Source: Monocercomonoides exilis (lineage: Eukaryota; Preaxostyla; Oxymonadida; Polymastigidae). From it: a stretch of 64,000 nucleotides of DNA. The notes beneath the pieces are model-generated. The model ran no database searches. It saw nothing but the letters and a program-made list of their open reading frames with translations, and was not told where the DNA came from. Shown here one piece after another: positions 31,985 to 42,880 of the stretch. The stretch spans positions 498,501 to 562,500 of the forward strand of contig LSRY02000055.1 in the NCBI GenBank assembly GCA_001643675.2. Reading direction: 5' to 3'. Each line of letters starts with the position of its first letter. Position 1 is the stretch's first letter. Made by a program: the position numbers and the translations under genes.

Positions 31985-32508
31985 CTCAATCAGCTTTATT
32001 TGTGCATCTGAACTCAACAGTTACTGATGCGAAAAGTTTTATCGCAACTTTAGGATATGTTCAGATTGAGAGATTGAAATTCAACTTTTAGCAATTCTTT
32101 TCATATTCTGGAAGTTCAATTATTCATGAAGCAAGTGGCCAGCTTTCTCTTTCATTTGTTGATTTTTCATCTGTTGGCCAATCAGAAAACATTGAAGCTG
32201 TTGTTCTGAATTCAACATTGTAAAACATTGAAAAATGAATTCTTCATGTTGATAACTGCTCGGTGTCTCTCCTTTCATTCCAGAAGCCTTCTTTTCTGTT
32301 AAATGGAGATGAGATTAATATCATAAATATGAAGTTTAAACACATTGAATCAATGGCAAATGTGTTTAATATTACTGACTGCAAAGAAGTTGTATTCAAT
32401 GGAATATCTGCAGATGGAGTGAAATTGTCTGAAGGTTGCATCATTCAGATTGGCGGCTCAACTTCGGGAACAATTTCTATTGAAATCTCCCCATTCAACA
32501 ACTGCTAA
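31985..32508 (+). pseudogene. Beta-helix gene fragment, decayed
   Basis: Plus-strand sense of the large beta-helix family: SGQLSLSFVDFSSVGQSENI, then DEINIINMKFKHIESMANVF and GCIIQIGGSTSGTISIEISP, with the alternating hydrophobic pattern of helix rungs. It is interrupted by stops near 32088, 32221 and 32235 and ends at TAA 32506. No start, membrane span or kinase is attached. It lies opposite in orientation to the kinase fragment at 29.7-30.2 kb. Confidence 0.55.
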
Positions 32509-32799
32509 ATGAATACAAAAGGAGCCTCTTCTATTTTTGCTTCTCCCCCTCCCTCTTTTTAACCTTCGCATTTTTCAACTTCTTCAACTTCTTTTCGCAC
32601 TCTTTGTTCAGAAATATGAAAAAAGATAAATGTTGTATTCTCAGTGTTAACAACATATTTGTTTTTTTCAAAAGGTTTTTGAAAGGAAATGAATGCAACG
32701 AGAAACAAAAGAAAGATGATGAAGAAAATGAAGAAGATGAAGAAGATGAAGAAGATGAAGAAGATGAAGAAAGGAATTAAAAGAAAACGTCAATGATGA

Positions 32800-35650
32800 A
32801 AATGTCATCTGGAAAATCTGAGTGTCGATAACATCCACTGCATACTCAAAGAACAGCAGCTTGTGTTGTTGCCATCGCTTTCTAACTCGGAGACTTCTCG
32901 TGCTGTAATGAATAAGTTAAAGAAGAAGATAATAATGAAGCATGACAAGGCATTCACTCCTCCTCCCTTCTTGTGCCATGCTTTTGAGTCTTGAAACAAA
33001 ACCACTCACTGTTAGTCTCACAGCAGCTGCCCAAAGCAGATCGTCACTTTTTCATTGTTCTTTCCCAGCTGTAGCCCCACCATCCTGAACATCACCCTCT
33101 GCACTTCTTTCTTCACCACCGTCAACTGCATAGACTCCACTGAAATCAATCACACTCGGCCGTCTAGCACTATCTTCAGCAGCTTTAGATGCCGGCTCGC
33201 AGTCTTCACAATTTCGCTGTTCTCCGATTGTGAAAGAGGCTCTCATCGAAAAGCAGCATCACACACATCTGGATGCATGAGGCACAGTATGAAGAAGTCT
33301 TTGCTCTAAAACGCCTCCAGCACCTACGCAAGCAACTGCAGACAACAACCAGATAGTATGTACGCACCCCGGAAGATCCGCAACGACAGCGCCTGTGGCG
33401 TCTGCGGGGGGCACACACAAAAGAGATTCCATCTCTGAATTTGTGATGCACCTGATATTGTAGACGAAGACAAATACGAAGACGAAGAAATCAAGGTCTC
33501 GCTAGAACATATGGCATCGTACAGCGCCATTATCGCCTTCTTTATTCATCTTTTTTTTATGCCCAGTAATTATTCAGCAGAATCTCCAGAAACACATACG
33601 CATCGATCTCTCCCTTCTCCGGCTGCAGCCCCTCAAACTTCCCAAAAAACATCTATATCTTCTTCTCAGACGCCCCTTCAAGCACCGTGTTGAAAAACAA
33701 GAAGAACTATAGCTTGTCTTTATTGAACTTCCCTGGCACACACTTCCAAACAGCCGCACATCTGCAAAGTCCTTCCGAAACAGCTCCACTCCGTACACCA
33801 TCACCCACCGCGCCGCCTCGCTCTTCTTCTGCACCGCGTGCTTCAACTCCAGCCACATGCACACAAAGTCCCCAAACCCCTGCCCACCCGACACTGCCTA
33901 CGCCCAGTTCTGCTGTGATATTGTCAACTCACATCTCCAAATTCGTCGACAGCGTTCACACCAGAGACAGCTTCAGCCCCGTCTTCAGCAGGATCAGCAT
34001 CCACTCCACCGGCATAGACGACCGTCGCGTGGGCGGCATCCGAAACATACGCACCGTTTCGTAAGCTGCCTGCCCCTGCGACTCAGAGACCGTTCTTATC
34101 AGCGATTCCATCACCTTAAACACAACCGGTGAAGACGCAGCATCATCAAAAGATGAGCCTGACTCAGATCCACCTGACGAACACACAAGCCACTCCGACT
34201 CTTCCTTGTCTCTGCTGTCTGTTGTCTGTTGTCTGCTCAAGAAGCATATTCAGACGCTGGCTGCAGTCGCTCACCCACCCCTGCCCCTTCTACTGTCACA
34301 GGCACACGGTCCTCCCGCTCTCTCTTGGGATCATTGTGCAGCAACAGTCAAATACCATACAACTCCTCTTATCTCTTTCTTCTGCCTTTTCACGCTCCTC
34401 CGCTTCCTCTCATTCTCAGCCTCCGCTTCTATTCCTCCTCCTTTTCATCCTCGCCCCATCCCTCTCACTTTCCCATTTCTCCTGTGCTCCTCCTTTTCTG
34501 ACCCCACCAATCTACCCCCGCAGCATCTTCTCTTTCAGCTTCTTCGCCTTTTCAGTCAGCTGCTCTTCTGCCTCTTCATGTTTCGCCTTCATTTTCTTCT
34601 GCTCCCACTTCTATTGAACAGCGCATTCTGCATGTGTATCGTCTTTTCCTGCACTTTCGACAGCACCATTCTTTTCGTATCTTTCGTTGATCCCAGATCT
34701 CGCTCCCTCACTTCCACCTCAGCCGAAACTCTTTCCACCCACCGTTGTCTTCTTCCAACAACACTCATCCTACTCCCAACTTTCACTTCAGCCACCTTCA
34801 CACACACGTTTGGTTATATCTTAGCAACGCGGCAATTTTTGACGATTGCTTCAAGCTTCACATGATTCTTTTAACACAGCTCATAAGGCAGAATCAACAA
34901 AGAAGAAAACGGAATCATCCCTCTTTCCGCTGAGGCCAATGAAGAAGGCGTAGCAAGCGTAATAATTAATTCATCAGTTTCCGCTTGTCATCCACACTCA
35001 CCACTCCACTCTGCTGCTTCTGTTGCTTCTTAACGTTCTCAGTCCCCACATCAATCAGCTCTGCCTTCTCCTTCATGGCCACCAGCTGCTCATGCAGATC
35101 CTTAACTTTCTTCACCTCTGCAATGTTCTTCTCACTCATCTGCAGAATCTTCCTCTAATTCATCCTTTGATCTTGTCCTTCTCCTGCAGCTGCTCCGTCA
35201 GTTCACTCGCAGGCTTCGATATCCGCTCTTCGTATCGGATCTTCTGCAGCAGCATGACGAACTTCACAAACTTCTTCTCCACCACCTGCTTCGCCTTCTC
35301 ATGTTTTTCCTTTATATTTTACTCCTTCTTCTTCTTCCTCTTTTGGTACCTCCTCATTTTCACATTCTTCTCCTTTCTCTTCTTCTCCATTTAATTCTTC
35401 TTCTTCTTCTTCTAATTTAACTTATTCTTTCACTTCTCATTCTTCCTCTTCTTCTTCTTCCTCCTCCTCCTCCTCCTCTTCTTCTTCTTCTTCTTCTCTT
35501 TCTCCTTCTTCAAATTCTTCTTCTTCTTATTCGAATTTATATTCTTCTCATCCTTTTGCAACCATTTCATTAGTTTACACATCATCTTTATCTTCTTCTT
35601 CTTCTTCTCTCCCTTCTTCTTCACATTCTTCTTCTTTATCATCTTCTTCT
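32800..35650 (-). pseudogene. Large decayed gene, coiled-coil then globular sense
   Basis: The coding sense is on minus and changes frame often. Order from the upstream side: poly-Lys/Glu (35650-35400), coiled coil (NIAEVKKVKDLHEQLVAMKE near 35140-35040), charged segment (STKDTKRMVLSKVQEK near 34690), a Ser/Asp-rich part (34240-33956, GGSESGSSFDDAASSPVVFK) and a globular-looking part (33894-33700, AARWVMVYGVELFRKDFADV). Plus-strand frames are Pro/Ser-rich shadows. Many indels and stops; the GC content stands out from the surroundings. Family not recognised. Plan and decay state resemble the 46-54 kb block. Confidence 0.4.
35390..35650. repeat. CTT/CTC low-complexity tract
   Basis: Pyrimidine-rich tract of ttcttc and ctcctc words, reading as poly-Lys/Glu/Arg on minus. 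It probably expanded within the N-terminal charged region of the decayed minus-strand gene. Confidence 0.7.
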
Positions 35651-35889
35651 TTTCATAATTTCAACATATCACACAGCTTTTTTTCCATCTTTCTTTTCGT
35701 CTCCTACTTTGTATTGACATTTGATTTCTTTGTTTGAACTTCTTCTTTTTCTTCTCCTCCTTCTTCTTTTGTCAATTTGACATGTTTCATGTCATTTTGA
35801 TTTGACATGTCTGTTTTCAACTGAGTTGCGGAATTATCTCCGGAAAATATTGAACGTCCCCGAACGGGGGAATTTATTTTTGGTGATTT

Positions 35890-36660
35890 TTTTATTTTTG
35901 AATTATTTGAAGAAGAAGGAGGAGGAGGAGGAGGAAGAGAAAGAAATGAGTATGAAAAGAATCAAATGAAGAAGAAGAAGAAAAAGAGGAAGAATAAGAG
36001 GAAGATGTGTTTGAGGAAGAAGAATGAATGAAATTAGAGGAAGAGGAAGAGAAGGACTGGTTTGTTGGTAGATGGAAGAGATGAAGAGAGAGAGCGAATA
36101 AAAAGTAGAAGGTGAAAAAGGGATGAATGTAATGGCATGTTCTGCGTCTGATGGAGCACAGATTCATTCTAATTTGCACAGACAAGCAAATAGAGATGAT
36201 AATTGTATTTGAAGAAGTTTGAATATTCTTCCCGCTGGAAAATTGTGATTGAGGAGGGTTCTATTTCTTGTTGTATGCTTGCCAACGTGTGGGACCTTCT
36301 TCTGATGTTTGCGATGGATTTTTTCCGTTTCTGCATTAGCGGCTAAGCCGGTAACTTCTTCGGTATTCCATTGGGTGCGGTATCTTCTGCAAGGTGACAT
36401 CGAAAGGGAGATTGGAAACTCCCAATTTCGTCCTTTTTCGTTAAACTGCTTCACATGCACCTGTGCTCCCTTCTTCTGATTCTGTGCATTTGACATCTGC
36501 TTGGCCTCTTGCATCTCAAAGTTCTGAACATAACTTTGCCTTTCCTCTTCGCGCCAGGTGGAAGGAGAACATGAATAACTTCTTGGTTGTCTTTCGCAAG
36601 TCCAAGAGCTTCTTTTCATTCAGAAGTTTCTCACTTTTCCCCGCTAAAACAAGAAGTTTT
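35890..36660 (-). pseudogene. Unidentified minus-strand coding relic with Ser-rich end
   Basis: Frames on minus carry charged, non-repetitive sense (RQSYVQNFEMQEAKQMSN, HVKQFNEKGRNWEFPISLS at 36619-36164), then a Ser-rich low-complexity end (36185-35892). Frames shift at least twice. No family recognised. Confidence 0.3.
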
Positions 36661-37087
36661 GACATCTGTTTTCTTTCTCATCAGAGGCGCATTCCGAAAA
36701 TGATAATGATATTTTTTTCAACTGTAATTAATGAAACGTCGAAGCGGGCGAAAGTGTCTTTCTCAGATTTGTATTTTTCATCTATAAAATACCATTCAAA
36801 TAATTTGTCATCTTTGGAAAATGTTGTATGTTTTGTGAGTTCATATCCAATTTAAACGTTCAGACTGCATTTATGCATTTCTTCCGTTCAATAATTCACA
36901 ATTGGTATGAAAGCTCCATTATGAAAAAATTGCTTTTGTAACATTTTCTATATATGTTCAATAAGATTCAGTTAAAAATCTATCCGATTTTGCTCTTTCA
37001 GAACAAATGTTAATTGCCTGTTGACGAAACTTCCAAACTCTAAAAAACGGGATTTCTCAGCACTATTGCACTTCTCATCTGATAGAA

Positions 37088-37357
37088 TTATTCGGTTGTA
37101 ATGATTAATATCCTTTTTCTGCATTTTTCCAATGTTAGTGAATCTGAGTTCCCACTTTGGAGAATTGAAAAATTAACCAATATAATTTGAGAAATGTTGG
37201 AATTAAGTGGATCGACTTGCTTTCGAGAAAATATCATCAAAGGAGCTGGAAAATGTTCAAATGCAAAATTTTCTTTGTCCAACTGCAAAATTGAACAATT
37301 ATTTTTTAAAAAAAAATAACATATAAACCTTAAACCTTCATTTATCCTCTTTGTCAA
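37088..37357 (-). pseudogene. Beta-helix family fragment
   Basis: An 89-codon minus-strand frame with rung-like alternation (HFPAPLMIFSRKQVDPLNSN, ISQIILVNFSILQSGNSDSL, TLEKC), matching the style of the large beta-helix gene. Stops follow at once on both sides. It lies about 340 bp outside the second TIR element. Confidence 0.4.
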
Positions 37358-38008
37358 TACTCTGATCTCATTACAAATTGGAATTTACATCAAGGAGGAA
37401 TTGAGTATCATTTGAACAGATTTGACAATAAAATGAATGAAAACGATAAAAACTGATATTCGCATAATCATGATTTTTCAACAAGTATATTTAAGATAAT
37501 ACTTATCGAGCAACAACTTTGCTTTGTATCAAGTTTGTTTAAACGCGATTAATGCAATTTCATGAAAAAAACATTTTTAAATTAATCAAAAAACAACATT
37601 CTAAATATTAATGAATGTTATAATGGGGCAAAGCTGTAAAAAAAATTGAATGCACCATTTAATGGTATTGAGATTTAACATATTATTTGAATTAAGCCTC
37701 TGCGACAGATTGACATTTTTTAAACAACTCGACAAGTCGACCGACACAATAAATTCCTCTCTTTAATTCATTTTTCATTTATTTTCTTTTTTCATTGCCA
37801 ATCAAAATTATAGATTAAAAAATATTGAACTGTTTTTTTTATTAAATCAATTAAAAAAATTTATGAATTATGAAAATCTTAAAAATTTTTTCACAAAATT
37901 TTTATTTATTTAAAATTCAAATTTAATAGTGGGCTATTGACAGATCTTTGTCGAGATCAGTCGAGTTGTTGAAAACAGAAAAAATGACTGTTTATGTTTG
38001 ATTATTTC

Positions 38009-38410
38009 GGAAAGATTGCTCATATGCGGACCCTTTTGATCATAGAACCATAATAATATTTATAGGGTTTAAATAAATTCTTTTACTGTCTTTTGTAGTT
38101 GTTTTAGGGTTAGGGTTATCACAAAATTCTTCTTTAAAAAGTTGTTATAGGCAGTAGGGTTGTGTCTCAAATCTTCTTTTTAGGGTTTTGATGTGAAAAG
38201 TGATGTTTTTAATTGACCAAACTTTTTGGGTTAGGGATATAGATAAAAGAATACGTGAAAAAAGAACATTTTGGGGTGCAGAAATAGCACAACAGGTTAG
38301 GATGTTAGGACAGCACGAGAAGGATGCGGGTTTGATTCCTCCCGCATTCTTCATTTTTTTTTTGCAAAAATAATTAAAAATTGAAAGGTCCGCATAAGTG
38401 CATTCTTGCC
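38009..38410. mobile_element. 402-bp TIR element with tRNA-like unit and TTAGGG words
   Basis: The ends 38009-38032 and 38387-38410 are inverted (about 19 of 24; core ATGCGGACC), with an 8-bp target duplication attatttc at 38001-38008 and 38411-38418. The interior runs TTTGATCA, several TTAGGG-like words (38103-38235), a tRNA-like unit and a T10 run, the same order as the reverse complement of 31233-31642. It is nested in the second large TIR element. Non-autonomous. Confidence 0.75.
38275..38352 (+). ncRNA. tRNA-like Pol III-type unit
   Basis: TAGCACAACAGG (38285-38296) fits box A and GGTTTGATTCC (38329-38339) fits box B; a T10 run at 38354-38363 would terminate Pol III. A GCGGG/CCCGC stem surrounds box B, as in a T arm but with a 10-nt loop. 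The AGGTTAGGAT segment after box A recalls Asp/Glu tRNAs. A full cloverleaf with a 7-nt anticodon loop does not form, so it is tRNA-derived and not a working tRNA. Confidence 0.45.
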
Positions 38411-38850
38411 ATTATTTCTCGCTTTCTAATTGGGAGATATGTTTAAACTTCAATGTCAAATTTTTTGTTCATATTTGATTCTTTCTTGTTTTGATCTCTT
38501 GTTATGAGGTAATGCAAAAAAGGAAAAAACTTCGTTTCAAATTTACATTTTTCAAACTGCTATTTTTGTTCATCACTTTGAAGAGGAAATGGTGTTTAGT
38601 GTTTTTCAAACAATCCTCGTTTATTTTATTTTGTTTCAAATACTTTGAACAAATAAAATAACGTTGTTTCAATCAAAACATAATACTGTCGTGACAATGG
38701 AGAAAAATGATGAAGTTTTTGTGTGAAAACTTTCATTATAACAAATTGAAGGAAAAATCTTAAGTTCCAATAAAAGGATTTTTAAAAAAAAGTTATATGA
38801 ATCCTTTTCGAGAACATAAAACATTGAAATTGATAAGCAAAAAAAAGTGA

Positions 38851-39058
38851 ATGATAAAAGTTCCTTCAATTTCGAAATGTGCAGAGTGCGAAGCATCGAT
38901 CGAACGAACTTTATTTGTGAGCTGCGATGAACATTTGGAAACTGCAACTGTGACGAAGGAGCATATAAAGTTGAATGCAAAACAAAAGATGATTGGGGAA
39001 ATGAAGATTGTGGAAGAAATAATGCAGTCCGAAGGTGGAAGGAATACTTCATTGACAT
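38851..39058 (+). pseudogene. Short unidentified coding relic
   Basis: A 69-codon plus-strand frame with mixed composition (SKCAECEASIERTLFVSCDE, KQKMIGEMKIVEEIMQSEGG) ending in TGA. It has two Cys-x-x-Cys-like cysteines but no recognisable domain. It lies within the second TIR element. Confidence 0.25.
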
Positions 39059-39099
39059 GAAAGAAACAGTTTGACAGAAAAGAAAAGCAAAAGAGGGGA

Positions 39100-39680
39100 A
39101 GAAGGAAAATATTTCATAAAATAGGGAAGAAAGGTGCGAATTTAAATGGAAACGAATGATTAGCGAATGACAGAAGATCGTTGCATATTAATGCCTGCCG
39201 GGAGGAGTAATTTTGGATAAGCCTATTGAAATTTGAACAGTTGTGCCTCTTCAAATTGTACCTTTGACATCTTAGCGAGATGAAAAACACACAATGGTGT
39301 AAGTGTGATGCAAAGAATATGAGATTGGGTTGATTTCTCTGATGCATATGTGACATATCATGATGAAAGGTTTGTGTTGGTTGAACACAGCTTCTCTCTG
39401 TAGCTTCGCAGGTAGCTTTATCTGTGAAAAGATGAATGCTGAATCTTTTTTAACATGGGCATCCAGATAGTGCTTGTTAGCCTCTTTTTTCACAGCAACC
39501 TTGTTCCTATCGCATCGCATGTGTTCATCCTCTTCTCATTCTTTCCATTCTGTTTCTTCTCAGTCTTTGGTGTCTTATGGATCAGCATTCGAATCACTTT
39601 TTCATCTCCAATCTGTTGCTGTGCGTGGAGTGTGCCATGCGAATCGCTATCTTGTTCGACTTGAGCTTCTGTATTCAAGT
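39100..39680 (-). pseudogene. Unidentified relic in the second TIR element
   Basis: Minus-strand sense passes between frames: EKVIRMLIHKTPKTEKKQNG (39678-39490), then VKKEANKHYLDAHVKKDSAF and KPFIMICHICIREINPIS (39520-39272), then LAKMSKVQFEEAQLFKFQ and a TAG with further sense after it. One frameshift near 39490 falls at an A/T run. Function not recognised; it could be cargo or a degraded element gene. Confidence 0.35.
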
Positions 39681-39799
39681 CAACTTCTTTCTCTTTTCAA
39701 TTGAGACAGATGTATTCATCTTTGTTCTTTCTATATTGCAAAGAAAGTATTTTGAAAAAGTGAATGAAAATTGTTATTAATAGGAGATAAAGAAAACAA

Positions 39800-40620
39800 T
39801 GAAGTTATGGAGATTGCCTTTGCCTAGTTTGCATTTTCTATCTGCAACAACCCATTATGAATGTTTATCAGCTCTGTCTAAAATTCTGCTTTCGTTGAGT
39901 GTTCATTTCCAAAAGACATGTTCAAATAGCTTATCTGCATCTCTCCAGTTTCAGTAATCTCAAACAGCCTTGACACATCGTTATTTGAATGAACCAAATC
40001 ATGCACAAGAACAAAATTCCTGACAATAAATATATTTGTTGATACCAAAAAAATAGACAAACCAGATGCTTCATATTCCGTTTGAAATGTTGAGCTTTAA
40101 TCACTTTGGCTTCATATCTATTTACTATTAGTCCAACATTCCACGAATTTGGCGTGTGTTATTGTTCCAGAAAATGCTTGGACATTAATAACCAAGAATG
40201 GAATCATCAAAGAGAGACAGTGGCTGATTGTGCAGCATGTGCGGTTTTCTTCCCTTCCTCATGCATATGAATCAATGGAATTGAGTTCGGTTTATTCTGA
40301 GGAGATTTGTCAAATGATTCTTAAATCGTTTCACAGCCATTCACTTTTATCAATGAAGGAATCTTAACTTGAACTAACTCTGTTTCCTGTTTGTCTAATA
40401 AAATAGCAGGTGGAATAAATGTTATTTGCTGCAGAATTTCGAAGAGCAATGTCATGTACTCCTTTCATCCATGTATAATTGTTGAAGAAATTGTAATAAA
40501 ATAAAATCCCATTATTATTCGAATTTTTTATTTGGAACACATCGTGTGCTCCACACGTTGAATAGCAAAGGAAAAACAGGAAATATGAAATAACGGCACG
40601 GTCCGTTTGTTTCAATATTC
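39800..40620 (-). pseudogene. Beta-helix family relic in the second TIR element
   Basis: Minus-strand reading from 40615 gives STCGAHDVFQIKNSNNNGIL and SAANNIYSTCYFIRQTGNR, paralleling the GHDVMYF...YTTNANDQRVCYAYN region of the intact gene. A broken DKSEWL...NDLRII follows where that gene has KKEWLKDKTIYV. After several stops the sense resumes at 40060-39880 (RLFEITETGEMQISYLNMSF). A decayed member of the same family, about a quarter of its length. Confidence 0.5.
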
Positions 40621-41834
40621 AACTGCTCAAAATCTTCTATCCATTGAACTTTTTGTAAAATGAAATATAATTCATGAATAAATAACTAAGTATTTCTGAT
40701 CTATTTTCATAGAGAACGAACATCAATAGTTCCTGTATCTGTGCCTGAAAAATATTCCAAAACAATAACAGACCATTGACTGTTCGTGTATATTTTCTAA
40801 TAAAATTCATATGACTCTGTAGTCAAAAATGGCAAGAAAAGAGCATTGTGCATAAATTGAACAGATCGCAACGCATTTTGTTATTTTCCACACATTTTTT
40901 TTCCGTTTCTCTTAGTACAAGAAGCATGATATATATTACCAAAATGCATGTTCAACAGTCAGAATAGTTTATGCATCGTAATGAACATTGAAGGCTCATT
41001 TGCAAGATGATGAGCAATTTTAACATTCGCAATTTGATATGATTCTTTCTGATGTAATCATTTGCTCATTTCTTCAAGCGTTATTCTATGTTTTTTTCTG
41101 GAAAAAAGAAAATAATCGTTATTTGTCCCATTTTATCTAAAATATTATCAATAAGAAAAAAAGGGAAATATGAATTAATACATTGTTCCTTATTGTTGAA
41201 ATAAGATAAATGTGAAGGATTTTTCGTATCATGCACATGAGAATGAAAGATTGTTGAATGAAAAGAAATAACAAAAAATAAATCAATAAGAAAATTGATC
41301 AAAATATAATATTTTAAATTTCTCTCAAAAAATCAAAAAATTTCCTCATATTTCATTAAACAACACTGTTTTTTTTTTTTAATGAAGATTAAAAAAAAAA
41401 AAATTTATAATATATTTTAAGCTCTCAAAAATTTATGCAAAATAAAAATATTGGTAAAATTTAAATCCTCTTATTTCTCGACAAAGACTTTTCAGCTCGA
41501 CCGACAAATAACTTGATAATTTTTTGTGTCGCAGAGGCTTACTGTAAAATGAACAAGAAGAAAGAAATTTTTGAGTCACAAACAAAATAAAATGAATTTG
41601 GTTAAATATTCACAAAATATTCAAAAATATTTTTTGATAATTCACGATAAAAAATATTTCTATAAGAAATTACTCCATGAAAGCTAATGAAAAAGTCTTC
41701 TTATCCTTTTTCTTCCATCTCATCAAATATTTTTCATTATTAATTCTATTCTTTTCGTTTCATCAACCTCCTTTTCATCTTTCTCTTTTTCTTTTTATCG
41801 CCTTTTAATGTTCATCAAAAAAAGGAAAGAATAC

Positions 41835-42880
41835 TTAAGTCATTATGTCATTTAATGTTTGCTGTTGAGTCTCCTTCAAAATAGAATCGACTGCTCCAAT
41901 TTTCAACAATCCTTCAACTTTTGCATCTCATTTTTTCGCAACATTTCTCAACAAATAGATTCATCTCTCGCTTAAATCTTTGTGATTTTCCTTTGCAGCA
42001 CTAAATGCCCAAGCAATGCCCTCAACAAGCCCAATAAATTCTTCATTCCATAAGTTGCATAACCGAAGAAAATTTACAATGTTTGGAACCATCTCATCAA
42101 AACGCACTTTTATTTCGTTTCTTTTCCCTTTTCCTCTTCTTTCTTTTTCCAATTCACCCACTTTGTCAGCTCTTCCAGCTCTCTTATTTCTTCTCTCGAT
42201 AAATGCAGCTCTTTCGCAACAACAACTTCCAGTTCTCCTTTCATGCACGATCTGCTTTCAAAAAACTGTCACTCTGTCTGATATGAGAGTCTTGTTTGAT
42301 TGTTGTATTTTTTTATTTATTGGATAATCTCTAAAAAATAATCTTGGAAAAGTTCACTCCACGTTTCCAAAAAAAATTGAAAGAAATTCCTTAATATCAA
42401 AAATAAATGGAAATGTTCACACATCATATTCATTTTAACAATTCAATGATAACAAAGCAGATTAAACATCCTTTTGAACTTCCTCTTTTCCCTCTTTCTT
42501 CAAAGAAACATTCAGAAGACCAGAAATGCAAATAGAAAGCAATTTAAAAAAAAACCTACTGCAAAGCAAAAGATAACATACACAGAAATAAGAAAGAAGA
42601 TTTTCGCTCTTCCCTTCTTTTTTCCTTCGTCAGCAATCATCCTCTCATATCTTTTGTTAAACAAAGATTGGTCAAAAATTTTAATTAGTTCATTTTTCTC
42701 AGAACTGTGATATCCCATATGTTTTAACAGCAAAAACAGATTCTCCAAAATATTTTCTTTTCTCAAATCATTTTGTCCATTTTATTGAACAGTTCTTTTG
42801 CGAAAATAGATTTATATTCTTCTTTGTTCATTCCATCCATCGCTTCTTTCATTTCAAGAATTATCTGTTTCCTTTCTCTT
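41835..42880 (-). pseudogene. ARM-repeat family gene, decayed and internally deleted
   Basis: The N-terminal part (42880-42512) reads KEAMDGMNKEEYKSIFAKEL, then LFLLLKHMGYHSSEKN and FNKRYERMIADEGKKKG, with one frameshift near 42770. The C-terminal part (42248-41835) reads VPNIVNFLRLCNLWNEEFIG, EGIAWAFSAAKENHKDLSER, TGA, IYLLRNVAKK, TGA, DAKVEGLLKIGAVDSILKET and ends at TAA. I know this order and these motifs from a large ARM-repeat family of Monocercomonoides, whose members run to about 500-600 residues. Here only about 260 bp separate the two parts, so most of the middle is lost. Two TGA codons and the frameshift confirm decay. Confidence 0.65.

Larger units (their letters stand above)
37693..41541. 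mobile_element. TIR element, copy 2 (about 3.85 kb)
   Basis: Perfect 15-bp ends, TAAGCCTCTGCGACA at 37693-37707 and its reverse complement at 41527-41541, differing from copy 1 at only two positions. As in copy 1, gacaagtcgaccgaca follows about 30 bp inside the left end and a gacagatctttgtcgagatc segment about 240 bp inside (37938-37960). The right end has matching tcgaccgaca words. No flanking duplication was found. It contains a beta-helix relic, an unidentified relic and the 402-bp tRNA-like element. No transposase seen. Confidence 0.7.

Noticed and set aside
31428-38235. Telomere or subtelomere signal from the CCCTAA/TTAGGG words
   Set aside because: The words are irregularly spaced, not tandem, and confined to the two 400-bp TIR elements.
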